DNA of 64,000 nt from Streptococcus canis. GTDB taxonomy: Bacteria; Bacillota; Bacilli; Lactobacillales; Streptococcaceae. The DNA is taken from assembly GCF_900636575.1 (NCBI RefSeq), contig NZ_LR134293.1, positions 555,001 through 619,000 on the forward strand, in the 5' to 3' direction. The notes under the pieces were generated by a model. The model had not been told where the DNA came from. It made no database searches and saw nothing but the letters and a program-made list of their open reading frames with translations. Below are positions 11,998-21,563 of this stretch, one piece after another. Position 1 is the first letter of the stretch. Each line of letters begins with the position of its first letter. Position numbers and translations under genes: made by a program.

Positions 11998-12369
11998 TTA
12001 TTTTGGTAATAACCCTGGAATCGGGTAAATGATTTCTCCTTCTCGTGATAAATAGTATTTAGCTCTAGCATACTTTTTGACGAAGTCATCATTTTTTAAC
12101 TGCTCAGCCAATTTCTTCTCACTCTTTGTACTTTTTTCCAACGCTTTATATTCTTTTTGTAATTTGATAACCTGCTTATTTTGTTTCTCAAAACCCACAT
12201 AGCTTTTGACAAGGTTATAAGCTGGTAAAATAAACAAAAACATCATACTAACAAGAATCCATCCCATAAAACGATTTCGTTTTTGAATCTCTTCTTCTTC
12301 AAAGCGCTTTTTTAGGTTTTCCTCGTTGATGTAGTGATTGTTTAATTGAACAATGCTAGGATTCTTCAT
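11998..12369 (-). CDS. divIC: Cell-division protein DivIC (FtsB-like)
   Basis: This 123-residue bitopic membrane protein has a cytosolic charged N-terminus ([19 protein letters not shown]), one membrane span at about 36-54 ([17 protein letters not shown]) and an external coiled coil rich in Lys and Glu. This is the layout of DivIC/FtsB, which joins FtsL and DivIB in the divisome at the septum. The conserved [24 protein letters not shown] tail region is present. Its start overlaps the S4 gene stop by 14 bp, as in other Firmicutes where the S4 gene and divIC are adjacent. Confidence 0.9.
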   Translation of the reverse strand: MKNPSIVQLNNHYINEENLKKRFEEEEIQKRNRFMGWILVSMMFLFILPAYNLVKSYVGFEKQNKQVIKLQKEYKALEKSTKSEKKLAEQLKNDDFVKKYARAKYYLSREGEIIYPIPGLLPK

Positions 12370-12628
12370 TGGCTTCTATCCTTGTTTCACTGAGAATATC
12401 ATACATGCTAAGGGCATCTTCTTTTTTTGTACTATCTTTCAGCTCAAGAACACGCACGGTTAACAGTTTATTTCCAAATCGAATTTCAATTTCATCATTG
12501 AGTTTCAAATCCGTCGAACTTTTAGCTAGAATGCCATTGACTTTAATACGTCCCTTATCAGCAACTTCTTTTGCGACTGGACGACGTTTTATAATACGTG
12601 ATACTTTTAAATATTTATCTAGTCTCAT
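12356..12628 (-). CDS. S4-domain RNA-binding protein (RqcP/YabO-like)
   Basis: This 90-residue protein is almost only an S4 RNA-binding domain ([20 protein letters not shown] at the start, then [10 protein letters not shown]). The best-studied relative, Bacillus RqcP (YabO), helps RqcH add alanine tails to nascent chains on stalled 50S subunits. The position just before divIC and close to mfd and pth is the same as in Bacillus, which supports this assignment over other S4 proteins such as HslR. Function is by family and context. Confidence 0.85.
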   Translation of the reverse strand: MRLDKYLKVSRIIKRRPVAKEVADKGRIKVNGILAKSSTDLKLNDEIEIRFGNKLLTVRVLELKDSTKKEDALSMYDILSETRIEANEES

Positions 12629-12662
12629 GATTTACCTCGCAATCTTCTCTATTTTATCATTT

Positions 12663-14168
12663 TTATTCCTTAAATGGTAGAAAAGACCATAGTTTCTCAT
12701 CAAACACATGGCTTTTTCGACACGTCACCCAAAAGCTAACAAAGCCAACTCCCGTTGATAATAACAAATTTATCAGAGCGCCTAGTCTGCCTTGAAAAGG
12801 CAACATAGCTTGACAGACAGTGATTAAAGACACCATTAAAAGTACTGTTAGCCAAAATTTGCCATTACAAATAAAAGTCCACTTCATTGGCATTGACAAA
12901 ATATAACAGCTAAATACTACAAACAAAGGAATTACAGTTGACAAAGAACTCCCTACAATGCCGTAGTGATATGTTAACAAAGGTGTCAATCCTAATTTAC
13001 AGGCTAACCCTATCAATAAAATAGCGAGTGATTGACCTACTCGATTTTCAATAAAACATTTTTGATGAAAAAACTGAATAGTACTGGATAAAATAATGGT
13101 GAGGAGGTAACACACTAATGCCAGCCATCCCTTATTATCTTGAAATAAAACACGATTCATCAAATGCAAAATACTCATAAAACCAGCGGTCAAAGTCACA
13201 TTGAAATAAAAGAGAAATGCCAAAAAGTCTTGATTTTGAGTCTGATAAGCTTTTTGATTATAATGATATAACTGGGTCAACTTAGGCAAATAACTGGTAA
13301 ACAAGGCCGTTGAAAAAATTAATCCAAATTGAATAAGGGGTTGCCCTCTGTCAAAAATTCCTTTACTGATTTCAGCTAATTGATTAGAATAACCAGCATT
13401 GACTAAACTATTCTTAACAAATAGAGAATCTAGTAACTGAAACAGCAGTAAATAAATGGAAAAAAGAATGAAAACAAAACTTGATTGGCCTAGCTGACGG
13501 CAATCTCCTAATGAGAAAGAAAATTGTTTTACATACTGTCTTAAGGAAAAAGAACTATGTTTTGCCAAGTAAGCTAAAACAATTCCACTAGCTACTAAAT
13601 TACCACTAGCAGCCACCGTAGCAGTCCTATAAATTGACCAATCAAAACGGACATAACAGATAGCTGCTAGCATAATAATGGCAACACGGATAATTTGTTC
13701 AAGTATTTGGCTAATAGCAGTTGGTCCCATATTTAAATCTGCCTGTGCTAAGCCTCGATAAAAAGAGATAAAAGGGACTGTTAATAATATAAGACTAGTT
13801 AAGTAAATGGCTGTTCCTAATTTGGGAGCTCCCATCCATTCGGCAATTTGCTGATGTCCAAGGAAAAAAACAAGAGAAAGTCCCAAACTAGCCAATAATT
13901 GTAACTTCATAAAAGCTGTCAGTTGAACTTCATCTTTTTTTTGTGATAGGCTAGCAACAAGATTTGGTAAAGCCGTCAAGCTAAGCGCAGAAATAATAGC
14001 AAGAAAAGGGTAAACTTGCTGATAGGCATAAAATCCCCTGTCTCCTACTAAATTCTGATAAGGGATGCGGTAAATAGCAGCCAAAATTTTTGATGCCAAA
14101 CCACTGACAGTAATCAAAAGACTCGCTTGTTTAAGAAGATGAGGCTGCTTTTCTAAATTTAATCTCAC
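12663..14168 (-). CDS. Polysaccharide/lipid II-type flippase, MVF/MATE-like (YabM/SpoVB group)
   Basis: This integral membrane protein of about 501 residues has some 14 hydrophobic segments. The N-terminus (ASLLITVSGLASKILAAIYRIPYQNLVG) is typical of the Wzx/SpoVB/MurJ group that flips lipid-linked sugars across the membrane. I prefer the GTG at 14168, which lies 9 bases after GGAG; a TTG at 14183 in the same frame gives five more residues but lacks a well-placed site. The start lies inside the end of mfd (38-bp overlap), so translation is probably coupled. The cargo cannot be told from sequence. Confidence 0.82.
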   Translation of the reverse strand: MRLNLEKQPHLLKQASLLITVSGLASKILAAIYRIPYQNLVGDRGFYAYQQVYPFLAIISALSLTALPNLVASLSQKKDEVQLTAFMKLQLLASLGLSLVFFLGHQQIAEWMGAPKLGTAIYLTSLILLTVPFISFYRGLAQADLNMGPTAISQILEQIIRVAIIMLAAICYVRFDWSIYRTATVAASGNLVASGIVLAYLAKHSSFSLRQYVKQFSFSLGDCRQLGQSSFVFILFSIYLLLFQLLDSLFVKNSLVNAGYSNQLAEISKGIFDRGQPLIQFGLIFSTALFTSYLPKLTQLYHYNQKAYQTQNQDFLAFLFYFNVTLTAGFMSILHLMNRVLFQDNKGWLALVCYLLTIILSSTIQFFHQKCFIENRVGQSLAILLIGLACKLGLTPLLTYHYGIVGSSLSTVIPLFVVFSCYILSMPMKWTFICNGKFWLTVLLMVSLITVCQAMLPFQGRLGALINLLLSTGVGFVSFWVTCRKSHVFDEKLWSFLPFKE

Positions 14169-17100
14169 TAAGGCTTTCTCCAAATAACATCAATTCTTCT
14201 AAAATCGTGTAATCTTTTTGATGACGAACATCAAAAACAATATCAATTTTACCATGATATTCACTGATTTTTGCTTTTAAATGTGTTTTTGATAAGGCTT
14301 CAAAATAATCTTGTGTCAAGAAATAATGTAAAGAAGTATTTTCAAACCTAACAGTTACTTGATTATTTTTTCGTTCAAGTAATTCTGCAAAAGCATTGTC
14401 CATGTAATATTTTAACAGACCAATTTCCAGCAAATAAGCCACTTGATCAGGATACTCACCAAACCGGTCCATTATTTCATCTTGGAGGTTGAGGTAATCT
14501 TCCTTAGATTCCATTTCTCGAATACGTTTGTAAATATCAATTTTTTGGTGCTCATCTGCAATGTAATCAGCTGGCAAATAGGCATCAATCTGAAGATTGA
14601 TTTCAGCATTACCTTTTTGACGAATAGTCGTTTTTCCTTGCTTAGTTGCAATAGCCTGTTCCAATAATTGAGAATACATCTCAAATCCGACAGAATCAAT
14701 AAAACCACTCTGAGATGCCCCTAAAATATTACCTGCTCCTCGGATAGATAGATCTCGCATAGCAATCTTAAATCCTGAACCTAGCTCGGTAAAGCCTTTG
14801 ATTGCTTCTAAACGTTTTTCTGACACCTCTGTTAGAACCTTATCTGGACGGTACATAAGGTAGGCATAGGCAATACGATTACTTCTTCCTACACGACCTC
14901 TAAGTTGATACAAGGTTGACAGTCCCATGTGATCAGCATTTTCAATAAACAAAGTATTTACATTAGAAATATCAACCCCTGTTTCAATAATTGTCGTTGC
15001 AACAAGCACATCATAATCCCCATTAATAAAGTCTATTAGAGTATTTTCTAGTTGAATTTCACTCATTTGCCCATGAACAAAACCGATAGAAGCTTCCGGA
15101 ACTAATTCTTTTAGATCTGCAACCTTCTTGTCAATCGTATCAACTTTATTGTAAACGTAGAAAACTTGTCCACCACGATCCATTTCACGAATAATAGCTT
15201 CTCTAACGAGACCTGGATTATTTTCCAAAACATAGGTTTGAACAGGGTAACGATTGGTTGGTGGTGTTTCAATGACAGATAAATCTCTAATTCCAAGCAT
15301 TGACATGTGTAAGGTTCGAGGAATCGGAGTCGCTGTCAATGTCAAGACATCAACCTTGGTTTTCAATTCTTTTAGCGTTTCTTTATGTTTAACGCCAAAT
15401 CGTTGTTCCTCGTCAATCACAATCAATCCTAAATCTGAGAAAACCACATCTTTTGATAAGAGTCTATGGGTTCCAATAATAATATCAATTTGACCTTTTC
15501 GAACACGTTCTAGCGTTTCAGCCTGCTCTTTTTTACTACGGAAACGACTTAGGACATCTATTTCGACAGGGTAATTTTCAAAGCGAGCCTTGAAATTTTC
15601 ATAGTGCTGCTGGGCCAAGACTGTGGTTGGAACTAAGACAGCTACTTGTTTGTGGTCATTCACCGCTTTAAAGGCTGCTCTCATAGCTACTTCTGTTTTA
15701 CCAAATCCAACATCGCCTACCAGCAAACGATCCATTGGCTGTGTGCTTTCCATATCAGCTTTAATTTCTTTAATGGACCTAATTTGATCCTCCGTTTCCA
15801 CAAAAGCAAAATCATCATCAAAAGCTCGTTGCAACTCATCGTCTGGTGAAAATGAAAATCCTTTTTGCTGACTTCTTTCAGCATATAATTTTAGAAGGTC
15901 ATCAGCAATATCTTCTACTTGCTTAGCGACCTTTTTCTTTGTCTTTTGAAAACGACCATCATTGAGTTTATTAATTTTAGGTTCTTTTCCATCAGCAGAA
16001 ACATATTTTGATAAGCTGCTAATTTGATCAACTGGTAAAGAAATGCGATCAGAGTTTTGATACTGAATGGTCACATAATCTCTATGAATTCCCTGAATCT
16101 GAATCGTTTCGATTCCAAGAAATCGGCCAATACCATGGACATTATGAACCACATAATCGCCTGCAGCCAATTCATTATAATCCTTTAAACGCTCCGCATT
16201 ACTGATATTAGTACGTCTAAGACGGCGTTTGATTTTTTTATGATAGATTTCATGCTCTGTTATTAGAGCTAATTTCTCATCTGCAAAATAAAAGCCACTA
16301 GAAATAGTCCCAATCATCATCTGTGATTCACGTGAAACAATCTGATCAGCACTCACTAAAGGAAGGTGGAAGCCATAGTCTTGAAAGGATTTTTGAAGGC
16401 GTTCATAAGCCTGCTGAGACTCAACTTGAACAATAACTGTAGCTTGATTTTTTTGATACCGTTTAATCTCATCAATTAGCAACGGAAATTGATTGAAAAA
16501 TTCCTGCATGGCATATTGGGTCAGTTGATACAACTGATCAAATTTAATATTACCGAGACCCTTGTGAAAGTTTGAAAAGAAAGTAGCTGGCTTATAATGA
16601 CGAAAATCGCGATAGTTATCCGCAAAATAGTGAAGATTAGAGAGAGCTTTACCCTGCTGTAAATCTTCTGTCAAGAGGTTAGCAACTTCTAAATCAAATC
16701 TTGCGTTTTTATCCACTAATTTTTGAAAATCATCGAAAAAGAGAGGAGTTCCTTTTGGGATATAATCTAATAAGGTCCATTCTTTTTCGTAAAACAGAGA
16801 TTGAAATTTGCGAATGTCTGAGTGCTTAAACCCATCTTTTGAAACAGCTAATAAATCTTCTAAATAGGCTTTTTTCTCAGTTTTTGCCGTCTTTAGAGCC
16901 TCCTCAAGGTGTTCAATTCCTCTCTGAAAATCACTAACTTCAAAAATAAGATCACTAGCTGGGTAAACCAATAACTCTTCTACTTGTTCAAATGACGTTT
17001 GAGTTTCTGGATTAAATTTTCTGATACCATCAATATCATCACCAAAAAATTCCAATCGATAAGGAAGTTCTTGCGTTATCTCATAAATATCAAGAATATC

Positions 17101-17631
17101 ACCTCGGCGACTAAATTCTCCAGGGCTAATAACTTGTGACACTTTTTGATAACCAATAGTAATAAGCTGTTTGGTCAGAGTATCACTATCATATTCTTGT
17201 CCCACCTTAAGGCTTACTTGGCTTCTTTCAAAAACCTTGGGATTAGGTAATAAGGTTCTTAACCCTGACAGACTAACCAGTAAAATTCCTCTAGTCTTAG
17301 GATCTAATAAAAATTGCAGAGCTTCTATCCTTGACAATGTCTTATCCATTGAAGCAAAAATAAATTCCGCAGCTGCTACGTCATCCGAAAAGAATTGAAA
17401 AACAAGTTCTTCACCAAGTAGCTCGGATAAGTCACTAGATAATTTTTCAACCTCATTTTGTGTTGAAGTGACAATAACTAGTTTTTCTTGATAATCCAAG
17501 TAAGCTGACGCCATAGCTATTGCTTTACTTGAACCTGACAGTCCCATTACTAACTGCCTTCCTAAGGTAGTCAACTCGGAATGCCAAGCTTGGATTTTCT
17601 TGTTCTGACTAACTAATTCTAAAATATTCAT
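14131..17631 (-). CDS. mfd: Transcription-repair coupling factor Mfd
   Basis: Mfd removes RNA polymerase stalled at DNA damage and recruits UvrA. The 1166 residues show the expected order. There is a UvrB-like N-terminal part (MGLSGSSKAIA, a degenerate Walker A). An RNA-polymerase interaction domain near residue 490 carries GDYVVHNVHGIGRFLG. A RecG-like helicase has Walker A GDVGFGKT near 640 and DEEQ near 740, and a C-terminal TRCF domain follows. Length is normal. The gene starts 2 bp after the pth stop, so pth and mfd are one operon. Confidence 0.97.
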   Translation of the reverse strand: MNILELVSQNKKIQAWHSELTTLGRQLVMGLSGSSKAIAMASAYLDYQEKLVIVTSTQNEVEKLSSDLSELLGEELVFQFFSDDVAAAEFIFASMDKTLSRIEALQFLLDPKTRGILLVSLSGLRTLLPNPKVFERSQVSLKVGQEYDSDTLTKQLITIGYQKVSQVISPGEFSRRGDILDIYEITQELPYRLEFFGDDIDGIRKFNPETQTSFEQVEELLVYPASDLIFEVSDFQRGIEHLEEALKTAKTEKKAYLEDLLAVSKDGFKHSDIRKFQSLFYEKEWTLLDYIPKGTPLFFDDFQKLVDKNARFDLEVANLLTEDLQQGKALSNLHYFADNYRDFRHYKPATFFSNFHKGLGNIKFDQLYQLTQYAMQEFFNQFPLLIDEIKRYQKNQATVIVQVESQQAYERLQKSFQDYGFHLPLVSADQIVSRESQMMIGTISSGFYFADEKLALITEHEIYHKKIKRRLRRTNISNAERLKDYNELAAGDYVVHNVHGIGRFLGIETIQIQGIHRDYVTIQYQNSDRISLPVDQISSLSKYVSADGKEPKINKLNDGRFQKTKKKVAKQVEDIADDLLKLYAERSQQKGFSFSPDDELQRAFDDDFAFVETEDQIRSIKEIKADMESTQPMDRLLVGDVGFGKTEVAMRAAFKAVNDHKQVAVLVPTTVLAQQHYENFKARFENYPVEIDVLSRFRSKKEQAETLERVRKGQIDIIIGTHRLLSKDVVFSDLGLIVIDEEQRFGVKHKETLKELKTKVDVLTLTATPIPRTLHMSMLGIRDLSVIETPPTNRYPVQTYVLENNPGLVREAIIREMDRGGQVFYVYNKVDTIDKKVADLKELVPEASIGFVHGQMSEIQLENTLIDFINGDYDVLVATTIIETGVDISNVNTLFIENADHMGLSTLYQLRGRVGRSNRIAYAYLMYRPDKVLTEVSEKRLEAIKGFTELGSGFKIAMRDLSIRGAGNILGASQSGFIDSVGFEMYSQLLEQAIATKQGKTTIRQKGNAEINLQIDAYLPADYIADEHQKIDIYKRIREMESKEDYLNLQDEIMDRFGEYPDQVAYLLEIGLLKYYMDNAFAELLERKNNQVTVRFENTSLHYFLTQDYFEALSKTHLKAKISEYHGKIDIVFDVRHQKDYTILEELMLFGESLSEIKFRKAASSS

Positions 17632-17633
17632 GA

Positions 17634-18203
17634 TTACCCGTTAAATTTTTGCATTGTTTTTTCAAAATCATTCTCTTGTAAATAAAAATTGACAGCATTG
17701 ACAACCCTGTCAAGGGTTAAAGAGATAACAATATTATCTTCAGTATTGAATTGCCCCATCACATGGTTAATAACAGTCATACCTTTTAATGGTCGTCCAA
17801 TACCTACTTTAATTCGGTTAAACTCCTGCGTACCAATATGAGCAATAATCGACTTAATACCATTATGTCCTCCTGCTGAACCTTTACTACGTAAGCGTAA
17901 TTTACCAACTTCCATATCCAAATCATCGTAAATAACAATTAAGTCTTCCACTGAGATATTATAGTAGGTTAATAATGCTTTTACTGCTATGCCACTATTA
18001 TTCATAAAAGTTGTTGGTTTTACAAAATAAACTTTTTCGTGATTAATAAAGGTACTTCCTATTTGCGCTTTAAAATTTTTATCCTCTGTAAAGGTAACGT
18101 CAAGATTATTGACAATCTTGTCAACAGCCATAAAGCCTATATTATGTTTTGTTTTTTCATATTTAGAGCCTGGGTTTCCCAGACCAACAATCATTTTTAC
18201 CAT
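17634..18203 (-). CDS. pth: Peptidyl-tRNA hydrolase
   Basis: Pth frees tRNAs from prematurely released peptidyl-tRNAs. I chose the ATG at 18203 ([17 protein letters not shown]), giving 189 residues, the usual length; an upstream in-frame start at 18248 adds an unrelated leader that overlaps a terminator hairpin. Active-site residues are visible: Asn10 in GLGNPG, His20 in KTKHNIGF, and the YDDLD segment. It is followed 2 bp later by mfd, a pairing widely kept in Firmicutes. Confidence 0.97.
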   Translation of the reverse strand: MVKMIVGLGNPGSKYEKTKHNIGFMAVDKIVNNLDVTFTEDKNFKAQIGSTFINHEKVYFVKPTTFMNNSGIAVKALLTYYNISVEDLIVIYDDLDMEVGKLRLRSKGSAGGHNGIKSIIAHIGTQEFNRIKVGIGRPLKGMTVINHVMGQFNTEDNIVISLTLDRVVNAVNFYLQENDFEKTMQKFNG

Positions 18204-18219
18204 ATTTTCTCTTTCTAGA

Positions 18220-18252
18220 ATGCCAAAAGGGCTGGAATCTTCTTCCAACCTT
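18220..18252 (-). terminator. Terminator between ychF and pth
   Basis: On the minus strand GGTTGGAA pairs with TTCCAGCC around a five-base loop and is followed by CTTTT. It lies between the ychF stop (18273) and the pth start (18203), so it may end or weaken read-through from ychF. Confidence 0.65.
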
Positions 18253-18272
18253 CTGATATTATTTTAGTGTGA

Positions 18273-19388
18273 CTACACATTAAATCTGAATTCCATGATG
18301 TCACCATCTTGGACGATATACTCTTTTCCTTCTTCACGCAAGCGTCCTGCTTCTTTAACTGCTTTTTCTGATCCATAAGCCATTAAATCGTCATAAGACA
18401 TAGTTACTGCACGGATAAATCCTCTCTCAAAGTCAGAGTGAATAATACCAGCAGCCTGCGGCGCTTTGATTCCACGTTTAAATGTCCAAGCACGGACTTC
18501 CTTTTCACCGGCTGTAAAATAGGTTCCAAGACCAAGTAAATGGTAGGCAGCACGCGTTAATTTATCAACGCCAGACTCTGTTAAACCGATGGCTTCTAAG
18601 AATTCTGTCTTATCGTCATCGTCCAATTCTGAGATTTCTTCCTCCGCACGCGCTGAAATCACAACTACTTCTGCATTTTCAGTAGCCGCAAAGTCACGAA
18701 TTTGTTTGACATAATCAATATCGCCTGGATCAGCAACTTTGTCTTCATCAACATTAGCCACATAGAGGACTGGTTTTGTTGTTAATAGAAATAATTGCTT
18801 GACAATACGCTGTTCTTCTTCTGTAAACGCAATCGTTCGAGCAGACTTACCATCTTCTAAGACAGGTTTGATTTTTTCAAGAACAGCAAATTCGGCCACG
18901 GAATCTTTATCTTTTTGGGTACGAGCCATTTTTTCAACACGCGCATAACGTTTATTGATAGACTCTAAGTCAGCCAAAATCAATTCAAGATTGATGGTCT
19001 CAATATCAGCCATTGGATCCACGAAAGCAGCCTCACGACCTTGTTCACGCATAACATTTTCATCATCAAAAGCACGAACCACGTGAACAATAGCATCCAC
19101 TTCACGGATATTGGCCAAGAATTTATTACCTAAACCTTCCCCTCTAGATGCTCCTTTAACAATACCCGCAATATCAGTAAATTCAAATGTAGTTGGAATT
19201 GTCTTTTTAGGCGTAATAAGCTCTGTTAATTTTTGCAGACGTTCATCTGGTACTTCAACCATTCCCACATTAGGATCGATAGTTGCAAAAGGATAGTTAG
19301 CAGCCTCTGCTCCTGCTTTTGTAATTGCATTAAATAAAGTTGATTTACCAACATTAGGTAAGCCCACAATACCTGCTGTTAAAGCCAT
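18273..19388 (-). CDS. ychF: Redox-regulated ATPase YchF (Obg family)
   Basis: This 371-residue P-loop protein has [19 protein letters not shown] at its start (Walker A GLPNVGKS, 9-16), [22 protein letters not shown] (G3 region) and NVDE in place of the NKxD specificity motif. That change fits the preference of YchF/OLA1 proteins for ATP over GTP. A TGS-type C-terminal domain is present ([18 protein letters not shown]). It binds ribosomes and is linked to translation and stress. I chose the ATG at 19388, since the longer frame to 19460 adds a non-conserved leader. The gene order dnaN-DUF951-ychF-pth matches other streptococci. Confidence 0.96.
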   Translation of the reverse strand: MALTAGIVGLPNVGKSTLFNAITKAGAEAANYPFATIDPNVGMVEVPDERLQKLTELITPKKTIPTTFEFTDIAGIVKGASRGEGLGNKFLANIREVDAIVHVVRAFDDENVMREQGREAAFVDPMADIETINLELILADLESINKRYARVEKMARTQKDKDSVAEFAVLEKIKPVLEDGKSARTIAFTEEEQRIVKQLFLLTTKPVLYVANVDEDKVADPGDIDYVKQIRDFAATENAEVVVISARAEEEISELDDDDKTEFLEAIGLTESGVDKLTRAAYHLLGLGTYFTAGEKEVRAWTFKRGIKAPQAAGIIHSDFERGFIRAVTMSYDDLMAYGSEKAVKEAGRLREEGKEYIVQDGDIMEFRFNV

Positions 19389-19444
19389 ATTTACTAAGTC
19401 TCCGTTCAAAATTTCAATCACAACTATTATAGCATAAATGTATC

Positions 19445-19474
19445 TAAAAAAGCCTACCATGAAGCCGTAGACTC
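19445..19474 (-). terminator. Terminator downstream of the XRE regulator
   Basis: Minus-strand AGTCTAC pairs with GTAGGCT (one G-T pair) around a 9-base loop, followed by TTTTTAG. It lies about 10 bp after the stop of the XRE gene and before ychF, so the two genes are separate units. Confidence 0.75.
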
Positions 19475-19483
19475 TTTATTTTT

Positions 19484-19882
19484 TTAGAAAAAAGCTGAAA
19501 TCCATATCAAAATAATTGGAATGAAAAAAATATACCACCAAAGTTCTGATAATAAAGCAAGCAAAATCGTGAGGCCATCTCGTTTCTCATACTTGCCAGT
19601 TTCAGGATTTAAAACAAACTCTTTCCCCTTTAAAAGATTTAAATTATCTTCATCATTTTTATTTTTTATCGATTCGTCAATCGGTTCACCTAAGACCAAT
19701 TCATCTAGTGATACTTCTAAAATCTCTGCTAATCTCACCACATGATCTAAATCTGGTGTCGCATCTCCATTTTCCCATTTTGAGATAGCTTGTCGAGAAA
19801 TGAAAAGTTGTTCAGCTAAGGCAACTTGTGACAAATTCTTGTTTAACCGGTATTTCTTTAATTGTCTGGCAAATACTGACAT
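19484..19882 (-). CDS. XRE-family regulator with C-terminal membrane segment
   Basis: This 132-residue protein has an N-terminal Cro/CI-type helix-turn-helix at about 7-60 (LSQVALAEQLFISRQAISKWENG). A charged linker follows, and the C-terminal hydrophobic stretch (WWYIFFIPIILIWISAFF) should anchor it in the membrane. Membrane-tethered XRE proteins of this size are common in streptococci; the signal sensed is unknown. It has its own promoter (extended TGTTATAAT core read on the minus strand near 19913-19918) and terminator. A 15-bp palindrome lies about 40 bp upstream of the -10. Confidence 0.85.
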   Translation of the reverse strand: MSVFARQLKKYRLNKNLSQVALAEQLFISRQAISKWENGDATPDLDHVVRLAEILEVSLDELVLGEPIDESIKNKNDEDNLNLLKGKEFVLNPETGKYEKRDGLTILLALLSELWWYIFFIPIILIWISAFF

Positions 19883-19955
19883 TTTCTTTGTCTACCTCTC
19901 TCTTAGTAGCTTTATTATAACATCTGACTTCAAACAGAGTCCAGCACTTATAGAG

Positions 19956-19970
19956 GCAACCAATGGTTGC
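19956..19970. promoter_or_regulatory. 15-bp palindrome, candidate operator
   Basis: GCAACCAATGGTTGC is a perfect palindrome with 7-bp arms around one central base. It lies between the DUF951 gene and the XRE gene, upstream of the XRE promoter. It might be the XRE protein's own operator; this is inference from symmetry and position only. Confidence 0.35.
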
Positions 19971-20009
19971 GAGCCATTCTCAACAATGTATCCCTAAAGC
20001 TTTTTAAGG

Positions 20010-20201
20010 TTACAACACTTTTTTTAATTTTCGTTCAAAATCGAACCGGCTCATCATAACAATATGATCACAATTGATACATTGAATCTTAATATCGGCT
20101 CCCAATCTGATAATTTTCCACTCATTGGCTTTTTTTCCTGTTGCTTTTACTGTACAGGCATGCGGTTTTTTCATTTCAACTAGTGATCCCAATTGGTACA
20201 T
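20010..20201 (-). CDS. DUF951 family protein
   Basis: This small 63-residue protein is of unknown function. I chose the ATG at 20201 (MYQLGSLVEMKKPHAC), preceded by GAGGAAAG at a good distance; a GTG four codons upstream lies within that site. The family pattern KKPHACTVKATGKKANEWKI and IQCINCDHIVMMSRFDFERKLKKV is complete. The lone CxxC-like CINC and basic character suggest nucleic-acid or zinc binding, but nothing is proven. The gene between dnaN and ychF is kept across many Firmicutes origins. Confidence 0.9.
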   Translation of the reverse strand: MYQLGSLVEMKKPHACTVKATGKKANEWKIIRLGADIKIQCINCDHIVMMSRFDFERKLKKVL

Positions 20202-20242
20202 AACTTTCCTCACTTATCTTAGTTGCTATGTCTTATGATAAC

Positions 20243-20272
20243 AAAAAAAGCTCCCAGATGGGAAGCTTTTCT
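20243..20272 (-). terminator. Terminator downstream of dnaN
   Basis: Minus-strand AAGCTTCCC pairs with GGGAGCTT around a four-base loop, followed by seven T residues. It starts right after the dnaN stop codon and separates dnaN from the DUF951 gene. Confidence 0.9.
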
Positions 20273-20273
20273 C

Positions 20274-21410
20274 TTAGTTAGTACGGACTGGGGTGATTAA
20301 CTGGATAAAACTTTCTTCATCATCACCTGGTGTCAAGGTAAATGGTCGTACTGGTGACAAGAAATGAATTTTAACTGTTTCACTCTTGATAGCTTTTAGA
20401 GATTCAATAAGATAAGTTGGATTGAAACTAATAGTCAAATCACTACCAGATTGGCTAACAATATCCAAATCTTCGTTTACTTTACCAACTTCTGGAGAAT
20501 TAACATGAGCTGAAATATGATGTTGAGTAATTTCAAGTTTAACGGTACCATTTTGAGTGGCATTTGAAATCAAAAAGGCACGTTCCATAGCATGGCGAAG
20601 CGATTGTGTATTGAAAACAACCTCTGTTTCAAAGTCTGTCATTAATAAACGATCTGTGTCAGGATAATTTCCTTCCAAGAGACGTGTGTAAAAAGAAATG
20701 TGATCACTTCTGAATAAAATCTGACTTGACGAGAAGAAAACCTCAACGGTTTCAATATCATCTGTGAATACCGCAGAGAACTCTCTCAATGATTTACTTG
20801 GAATAACCACATCAAAGTCTGTTGAGGTATTATCTAAGGTAATAACACGTTGACTCATACGGTGTGAGTCCGTTGCAACAGCTTTGAAATCTTTATGATT
20901 GCTTAAAACAATATGTACTCCTGTTAAAATAGGACGACTTTCTTGCAAACTAGCCGCAAAAGCTGTCTCAGCAATAATCGATTTCAATACTTTTGTTTTG
21001 AGAACCAAAGGATTTTCTGTTGAGACTTCTTGGAGACGAGGATATTGTTCTACGTCTTTTCCTTTTAGAGTAATTTCTGATTTGCCACTGGTTAGAACAA
21101 CTTGGTGCTGCTCAATTTCTTTAAACTCCAAACTCACATCTGGCAAGCTTGAAATGATATTAATAAAGAAATTAGCTTCTAAAAGAATAGAGCCAGGAGA
21201 CGTAATTAACAAGCCAGCATTATCATTGCTAACAGGAATGGTATTTTCAATTGAGATTTGACCATTAGAGCCTATTAAGGTAATATCTGACGGGCTAACA
21301 TCGATTTTTATGGTAGAAAGGATAGGAATAGCATTTTTACTGCTAATAGCACGTTTAGTCGCATTTAAAGCTTGAATGAATAAGGTACGATTTATGGAAA
21401 ATTGAATCAT
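20274..21410 (-). CDS. dnaN: DNA polymerase III sliding clamp (beta subunit)
   Basis: This 378-residue protein forms the ring that holds the replicative polymerase on DNA and also binds mismatch-repair and initiation-control proteins. The start MIQFSINRTLFIQALNATKRAIS and the end ...SFIQLITPVRTN match the clamp family, and the length is normal for three clamp repeats. It is preceded by the dnaA-dnaN intergenic origin segment and followed by a terminator, so dnaA-dnaN form the first operon of the chromosome. Confidence 0.98.
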   Translation of the reverse strand: MIQFSINRTLFIQALNATKRAISSKNAIPILSTIKIDVSPSDITLIGSNGQISIENTIPVSNDNAGLLITSPGSILLEANFFINIISSLPDVSLEFKEIEQHQVVLTSGKSEITLKGKDVEQYPRLQEVSTENPLVLKTKVLKSIIAETAFAASLQESRPILTGVHIVLSNHKDFKAVATDSHRMSQRVITLDNTSTDFDVVIPSKSLREFSAVFTDDIETVEVFFSSSQILFRSDHISFYTRLLEGNYPDTDRLLMTDFETEVVFNTQSLRHAMERAFLISNATQNGTVKLEITQHHISAHVNSPEVGKVNEDLDIVSQSGSDLTISFNPTYLIESLKAIKSETVKIHFLSPVRPFTLTPGDDEESFIQLITPVRTN

Positions 21411-21411
21411 G

Positions 21412-21562
21412 AGGACTCCTTTATCTATAAGTATAATATTTAGTAGTAGTAGTAGGTCTTGTGTATATCGTGGATAAGTTCACGAATCCCATTTATCATG
21501 GACAAAAGAGATTGTTCACAACTTGTGGATAAGTTGTGGTCAACCTAGGGACTTTTCCACAA
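21412..21562. other. oriC, dnaA-dnaN segment with DNA unwinding element
   Basis: In the dnaA direction this segment has DnaA-box matches (TTTTCCACA at 21553-21561; TGTGGATAA at 21524-21532; a CGTGGATAA variant at 21470-21477), then CTACTACTACTACTA (21441-21455), then an A/T-rich run (ATATTATACTTATAGATAA). The CTA repeat is 3'-GAT repeats on the other strand, the DnaA-trio described at the Bacillus unwinding site, and order and polarity agree with that model. This is probably where strands first open. Confidence 0.8.
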
Positions 21563-21563
21563 G

